Positions 59,634 through 64,000 of a stretch of 64,000 bases of DNA are shown here, piece after piece. Position numbers and translations under genes: made by a program. The stretch's first letter is position 1, and the number at the start of each line of letters is the position of its first letter. The DNA is from Enterobacteriaceae bacterium (lineage in GTDB: Bacteria > Pseudomonadota > Gammaproteobacteria > Enterobacterales > Enterobacteriaceae): NCBI GenBank assembly GCA_902363335.1, contig CABIZV010000002.1, forward strand, positions 186,001 through 250,000. Reading direction: 5' to 3'. Below the pieces are notes generated by a model that saw only the letters and a program-made list of their open reading frames with translations, had not been told where the DNA came from and searched no databases.

Positions 59634-62600
59634 TTAGTGATGCTCAACCTTGGGGCTGTGCTCAACATCTTCACTCTTACGGCTAAAGCGACGACGGACC
59701 ACCACAAAGAACACCGGCACGAAGAAGATAGCCAGAACGGTCGCGGTGACCATCCCGCCCATAACCCCTGTACCTACGGCGTTCTGAGCACCGGAGCCAG
59801 CACCGGTACTGATAACCAACGGCATAACGCCGAGGATAAACGCCAGTGAAGTCATCAGGATTGGACGCAGACGCATACGCACCGCTTCCAGCGTGGCTTC
59901 AATCAGACCCTTACCTTCTTTGTCCATCAAGTCTTTGGCGAATTCAACAATCAATATTGCGTTCTTCGCCGAAAGCCCGATGGTGGTCAACAGACCCACC
60001 TGGAAGTAAACGTCGTTAGTCAGGCCACGGAATGTTGCCGCCAGCAGGGCACCGATAACCCCCAGTGGAACAACCAGCATAACCGAGAACGGAATTGACC
60101 AGCTCTCGTACAATGCCGCCAGACACAAGAAGACGACGATAAGCGAAATGGCATACAGGGCAGGGGCCTGGTTACCCGACAGACGTTCCTGATAGGACAT
60201 GCCCGTCCAGTCGTAACCAATACCTGCCGGCAGTTTACCCGCCAGCTCTTCCATCAGGTTCATGGCTTCACCGGTACTCTTACCTGGAGTGGCCTGGCCT
60301 AAGATTTCCATGGAAGGCAGACCGTTGTAACGTTCCAGACGTGGTGAACCGTATTCCCAACGTGAAGTCGAGAAGGCTGAGAACGGCACCATCTGGCCGT
60401 CGCTGCCGCGAACGTACCATTTACCAATATCTTCCGGCAGCATACGGTATTTCGCTTCGGACATCAGATACACTTTCTTCACACGACCACGGTCGATGAA
60501 GTCGTTGACGTAGCTACCACCCCAGGCCGTACCCAGCGTGGTGTTGATGTCGCTAATGGAAACGCCCAGCGCCTGTGCTTTTTCCTGATCGATATCGACT
60601 TTGAACTGCGGCGTATCTTCCAGGCCGTTCGGACGAACGCCCGCCAGCATGTCAGGGTGCTGCGCAATCATACCGAACAGTTGGTTACGTGCCTGAGTCA
60701 GTTTTTCGTGGCCCAGACCGCCCTGGTCAATCAGCTGGAAGTCAAAGCCGGTTGCCGTACCCAGTTCCACAATCGCTGGCAGGTTAAAGGCGAACACCAT
60801 CGCATCTTTAATCTGTGAGAAGTAGCCCATCGCACGACCGGTAATCGCTTCAACTTTGTTCTCATCGCCCGGGCGTTCGCTCCAGTCTTTGAGGGAAACG
60901 AAGGCGATACCGGTGTTCTGACCACGACCCGCAAAACCAAAGCCGTTTACGGCAAAGACCGATTCAACGTTATCTTTCTCTTTGGTGAGGTAGTAGTTGG
61001 TCATCTCATCGAGCACTTTCTGCGTACGCTCCTGGGTCGCACCGGCAGGCAGCTGCGCCATGCTCAGGAATACGCCCTGGTCTTCGTCCGGCAGGAACGA
61101 GCTTGGTAAACGCACGAACAAGAATGCCATGCCCACCACGATGATCAGATAGAGCAGCAGATAACGACCGGTGCTGCGCAGAATGTTGCCTACGCTATCG
61201 GTGTAATGGTGCGTACTCTTATCGAACATACGGTTAAACCAACCGAAGAAACCGGTGGTTGTGCCGTGGCTACCTTTCTGAATAGGCTTCAGCATGGTGG
61301 CACACAGTGCTGGCGTCAGGATCAACGCAACCAGAACCGACAGCGCCATCGCGGAAACAATGGTGATGGAGAACTGACGGTAAATAGCACCGGTAGAACC
61401 GCCGAAGAAGGCCATTGGGATAAATACCGCTGACAGCACCATCGCGATACCCACCAGTGCGCCCTGAATCTGGCCCATTGATTTACGCGTGGCTTCTTTC
61501 GGCGGTAGCCCCTCTTCGGCCATAACACGTTCAACGTTCTCGACCACCACGATGGCGTCATCCACCAACAGGCCGATGGCGAGCACCATCCCGAACATCG
61601 TCAGGGTGTTTATCGAGAAGCCGAATGCAGCAAGTACGGCAAAGGTCCCCAGCAATACGACCGGCACCGCGATAGTTGGGATCAACGTCGCGCGGAAGTT
61701 TTGCAGGAACAAGTACATCACCAGGAACACCAGAATGATCGCTTCGACCAGCGTTTTCACCACTTCGTGAATCGAGATCTTAACGAACGGGGTGGTGTCG
61801 TATGGGTAAACGATTTTCATCCCTGATGGGAAGAATGGCTCCATCTTCGCCAGTTCAGCGCGGATGGCGTTAGCGGTATCCAGGGCGTTAGCACCGGTAG
61901 CCAGTTTAATCCCCAGACCGGAAGCCGGCTGGCCGTTAAACTTCGCCACCACGTCATAGTTTTCGCCGCCCAGCTCCACTTTCGCCACATCACGCAGGCG
62001 AACCTGGGAACCATCCGGGTTCACTTTCAGCAGAATTTTGCTGAACTCATCCACGTTGGTCAGACGAGTCTGCGCAACGATAGAGGCGTTCAACTGCTGA
62101 CCTTTCACCGGCGGTGTGCCCCCTAACTGGCCTGCTGCAACCTGGGCGTTCTGTGCTTTCAGTGCGGCAATAACATCGACCGGCGTTAACTGGAAGTTAT
62201 TCAGTTTATTCGGATCCATCCAGATACGCATCGCGTACTGGGAACCGAACAGCTGAACGTCACCGACGCCGCTGGTACGGCTTATCGCATCCTTCATGTT
62301 GGCGGCCACGTAGTCAGAAATATCATCCTGATTCATGGTGCCGTTAGTGTTGATAACGCCGACAACCATCAGGAAGCTGCTGGAGGCTTTTTCAACGCTG
62401 ATACCCTGCTGCTGAACTTCCTGCGGCAGAAGCGGCGTCGCCAGAGCGAGCTTGTTCTGAACCTGAACCTGCGCGATATCTGGATCGGTACCGGATTCGA
62501 AGGTCAGGGTGATGGTTGCTGTACCGGTAGAGTCACCGTTCGAGGACATATACATCAGGTGATCGATACCGTTCATGTTCTGTTCGATAACCTGAGTCAC

Positions 62601-62780
62601 GGTGTTCTGCACCGTTTCGGCGTCAGCCCCTGGATACATGGCTGTTATCGAAATCGCTGGCGGCGCAATCGTTGGATATTGCGCTACCGGCAATTTGAGG
62701 ATCGATAGCCCCCCAGCCAGCATGATAATAATGGCGATCACCCATGCGAATATGGGGCGATCGATAAAGAAATTAGGCAT
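59634..62780 (-). CDS. acrB: RND multidrug efflux pump AcrB
   Basis: A 1048-residue trimeric inner-membrane proton/drug antiporter, one residue shorter than in E. coli. It has twelve transmembrane helices and two large periplasmic loops. The proton-relay aspartates are in GLLVDDAIVVVENVERV, the switch region GFGFAGRGQNTG, the conserved lysine region GLSAKNAILIVEFAKDLMD. It expels many drugs, bile salts and dyes with AcrA and TolC. The start follows a GGAGCC ribosome site; 22 bases separate it from acrA. Confidence 0.98.
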   Translation of the reverse strand: MPNFFIDRPIFAWVIAIIIMLAGGLSILKLPVAQYPTIAPPAISITAMYPGADAETVQNTVTQVIEQNMNGIDHLMYMSSNGDSTGTATITLTFESGTDPDIAQVQVQNKLALATPLLPQEVQQQGISVEKASSSFLMVVGVINTNGTMNQDDISDYVAANMKDAISRTSGVGDVQLFGSQYAMRIWMDPNKLNNFQLTPVDVIAALKAQNAQVAAGQLGGTPPVKGQQLNASIVAQTRLTNVDEFSKILLKVNPDGSQVRLRDVAKVELGGENYDVVAKFNGQPASGLGIKLATGANALDTANAIRAELAKMEPFFPSGMKIVYPYDTTPFVKISIHEVVKTLVEAIILVFLVMYLFLQNFRATLIPTIAVPVVLLGTFAVLAAFGFSINTLTMFGMVLAIGLLVDDAIVVVENVERVMAEEGLPPKEATRKSMGQIQGALVGIAMVLSAVFIPMAFFGGSTGAIYRQFSITIVSAMALSVLVALILTPALCATMLKPIQKGSHGTTTGFFGWFNRMFDKSTHHYTDSVGNILRSTGRYLLLYLIIVVGMAFLFVRLPSSFLPDEDQGVFLSMAQLPAGATQERTQKVLDEMTNYYLTKEKDNVESVFAVNGFGFAGRGQNTGIAFVSLKDWSERPGDENKVEAITGRAMGYFSQIKDAMVFAFNLPAIVELGTATGFDFQLIDQGGLGHEKLTQARNQLFGMIAQHPDMLAGVRPNGLEDTPQFKVDIDQEKAQALGVSISDINTTLGTAWGGSYVNDFIDRGRVKKVYLMSEAKYRMLPEDIGKWYVRGSDGQMVPFSAFSTSRWEYGSPRLERYNGLPSMEILGQATPGKSTGEAMNLMEELAGKLPAGIGYDWTGMSYQERLSGNQAPALYAISLIVVFLCLAALYESWSIPFSVMLVVPLGVIGALLAATFRGLTNDVYFQVGLLTTIGLSAKNAILIVEFAKDLMDKEGKGLIEATLEAVRMRLRPILMTSLAFILGVMPLVISTGAGSGAQNAVGTGVMGGMVTATVLAIFFVPVFFVVVRRRFSRKSEDVEHSPKVEHH

Positions 62781-62802
62781 GTCTTAACGGCTCCTGTTTA
62801 AG

Positions 62803-63999
62803 TTAAGACTTGGTTTGTTCTGACTGAGCGGCGCCTGCTGAGGCTTGCTGTTTATCGTCAGAAGTGACTTCCTGAGCTTTTACCTGCACGCCCGGCTTCA
62901 CTTTTTGCAAACCGGTAATGATCACGCGGTCGCCGTCTTTCAAACCTTCTGTCACAAGCCACTTGTCGCCAATCGCCTGTGAAGCAACGATCGGACGGGT
63001 TTCAACTTTGTTGTCTGCACCCACAACCAGTGCGGTTGCATCGCCACGCGGCGTACGGGTAACACCCTGCTGTGGTACCAGCAGCGCGTTCGGGTTAGTC
63101 CCTTCTTGCAAGCGTGCACGAACGAACATACCCGGCAGCAGCGTATGATCCGGGTTCGGGAACACTGCGCGCAGCGTGATAGAACCGGTGGTCTGATCGA
63201 CCGTCACGTCAGAAAACTCTAATGCGCCGCTCTGCGGATACTTGATGCCATCGTTGGTCACCAGATCGACTTTCGCTTTACCGTTTTCTTGCTTGAGTTT
63301 GCCATCCGCCAGTTCCTGCTTCAGACGCAGGAAGTCGTTGCTGGATTGGGTGACATCAACATAGATAGGATCTAATTGTTGAACGGTTGCCAGCGCGGTG
63401 GTCTGGCCATTTTGCACCAGCGCACCTTCAGTGACGGACGATTTACCAATGCGACCGCTAATTGGGGAGGTCACTTTGGTATAGGCCAGATTAATACGCG
63501 CCGTTTCAACGGCCGCTTTTGCAGCGAGGACAGCGGCGTTTGCCTGCTGTGCATCGGCGACAGCGGTATCGTAATCCTGACGGCTAATGTATTGCGTGCC
63601 GAGCAGTTTTGAATAACGGTTGACGGTCACCTTAGCGATATTGGCGGCTGCTTGCGCTTTCGCTAAATCACCTTTGGCACTTTCATAAGACGCCTGGTAA
63701 GTTGCTGGATCAATTTGATACAGCGACTCGCCCGCTGTGATTTCACCACCCTCGGTAAAGTTACGCTTTAAAATAATACCGCTAACCTGCGGGCGTACTT
63801 CGGCGATGCGGAAGGCGCTGGTGCGGCCTGGCAGTTCCGTTGTGATGACAAGAGGTTCAGATTTGACCGTTACGACGCCGACTTCTGGCGCCTGTTGTGC
63901 TCCTTGCTGAGCTGGTTTGTCGTCACATCCTGTTAGCGCTAAGCTGCCTGAGAGCATCAGAACGACCGCCAGAGGCGTTAACCCTCTGTTTTTGTTCAT
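62803..63999 (-). CDS. acrA: RND efflux periplasmic adaptor AcrA
   Basis: A 398-residue membrane-fusion lipoprotein linking AcrB and TolC. The lipobox LALTGC puts the lipidated cysteine at residue 25. The lipoyl/hairpin region (KGDLAKAQAAANIAKVTVNR, AAKAAVETARINLAYTKVTS) and the barrel domain (ITLRAVFPNPDHTLLPGMFV) are complete. It starts one base from the right window edge, so the coding sequence is complete but its promoter and divergent acrR lie outside. Confidence 0.98.
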   Translation of the reverse strand: MNKNRGLTPLAVVLMLSGSLALTGCDDKPAQQGAQQAPEVGVVTVKSEPLVITTELPGRTSAFRIAEVRPQVSGIILKRNFTEGGEITAGESLYQIDPATYQASYESAKGDLAKAQAAANIAKVTVNRYSKLLGTQYISRQDYDTAVADAQQANAAVLAAKAAVETARINLAYTKVTSPISGRIGKSSVTEGALVQNGQTTALATVQQLDPIYVDVTQSSNDFLRLKQELADGKLKQENGKAKVDLVTNDGIKYPQSGALEFSDVTVDQTTGSITLRAVFPNPDHTLLPGMFVRARLQEGTNPNALLVPQQGVTRTPRGDATALVVGADNKVETRPIVASQAIGDKWLVTEGLKDGDRVIITGLQKVKPGVQVKAQEVTSDDKQQASAGAAQSEQTKS

Positions 64000-64000
64000 A

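Noticed and set aside
1..64000. CRISPR arrays, tRNA or rRNA genes, transposases, integrases or phage structural genes
   Set aside because: None is visible. The only repeats of note are the hok duplication and the REP cluster, and no gene resembles a mobile-element protein, so the accessory inserts left no obvious mobilisation machinery here.

Overview
The window is chromosomal DNA from a member of the Enterobacteriaceae. The backbone order cyoABCDE, ampG, yajG, bolA, tig, clpP, clpX, lon, hupB, ppiD, ybaV, fadM, queC, ybaE, cof, decR, mdlAB, glnK, amtB, tesB, ybaY, atl, ffs, pdeB, ylaC, maa, hha, tomB, acrB, acrA is the Escherichia coli order. Most of these proteins match the E. coli lengths as I remember them. 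The accessory genes set between backbone genes (AroY-like UbiD enzyme, lacIZ without lacY, yczRE, MetNIQ-like operon) suggest Enterobacter, Lelliottia or a close relative. The sequence alone does not settle the genus.

Layout. 1-6541: a catabolic operon on the minus strand with a divergent IclR/PcaR-type regulator. It encodes a shikimate-dehydrogenase-like enzyme, two ketosteroid-dehydrogenase-like flavoproteins, a NIPSNAP protein, a TIM-barrel isomerase/dehydratase-like enzyme and an aromatic-acid MFS transporter cut by the window edge. 6542-7660: a tandem duplication of a hok/mok/sok type I toxin-antitoxin locus. 7660-12447: the cytochrome bo3 oxidase operon. 12923-15637: muropeptide permease ampG with yajG, then bolA. 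15972-25166: protein quality control (trigger factor, ClpP, ClpX, Lon, HU-beta, PpiD) and ybaV, with heat-shock promoters before clpP and lon. 25270-36352: fadM, a REP cluster, queC, ybaE, cof, the cysteine desulfhydrase/DecR pair, the MdlAB exporter and the nitrogen-regulated glnK-amtB operon with sigma-54 and NtrC sites.

36390-39764 is an accessory insert between amtB and tesB: a DUF554 membrane protein, an AroY/LpdC-like UbiD decarboxylase and a divergent LysR regulator. 39761-41983: tesB, ybaY, atl and the 4.5S RNA gene ffs. 42091-42737 is a two-gene module of small proteins. Its first protein looks like a ribbon-helix-helix DNA-binding protein, the second is unrecognised, and a convincing three-repeat Pho box lies upstream. 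42823-49287: yczR/yczE, then lacI-lacZ with a lac control region spaced exactly as in E. coli but with no lacY. 49303-54284: pdeB and an operon of a 2-oxoglutarate-type oxygenase plus a MetQ/MetN/MetI-like ABC importer. 54537-54970: a Zur box and the zinc-independent ribosomal proteins L31B and L36B. 54967-59087: a GNAT acetyltransferase, a MocR-type regulator, ylaC, maa, hha and tomB. 59591-63999: acrB and acrA.

The best candidates for something undescribed are the hydroaromatic-acid operon at the left edge, which is rich in desaturase-type flavoproteins; the phosphate-box-preceded small-protein pair next to ffs; the oxygenase-ABC importer operon; and the UbiD/DUF554/LysR insert.
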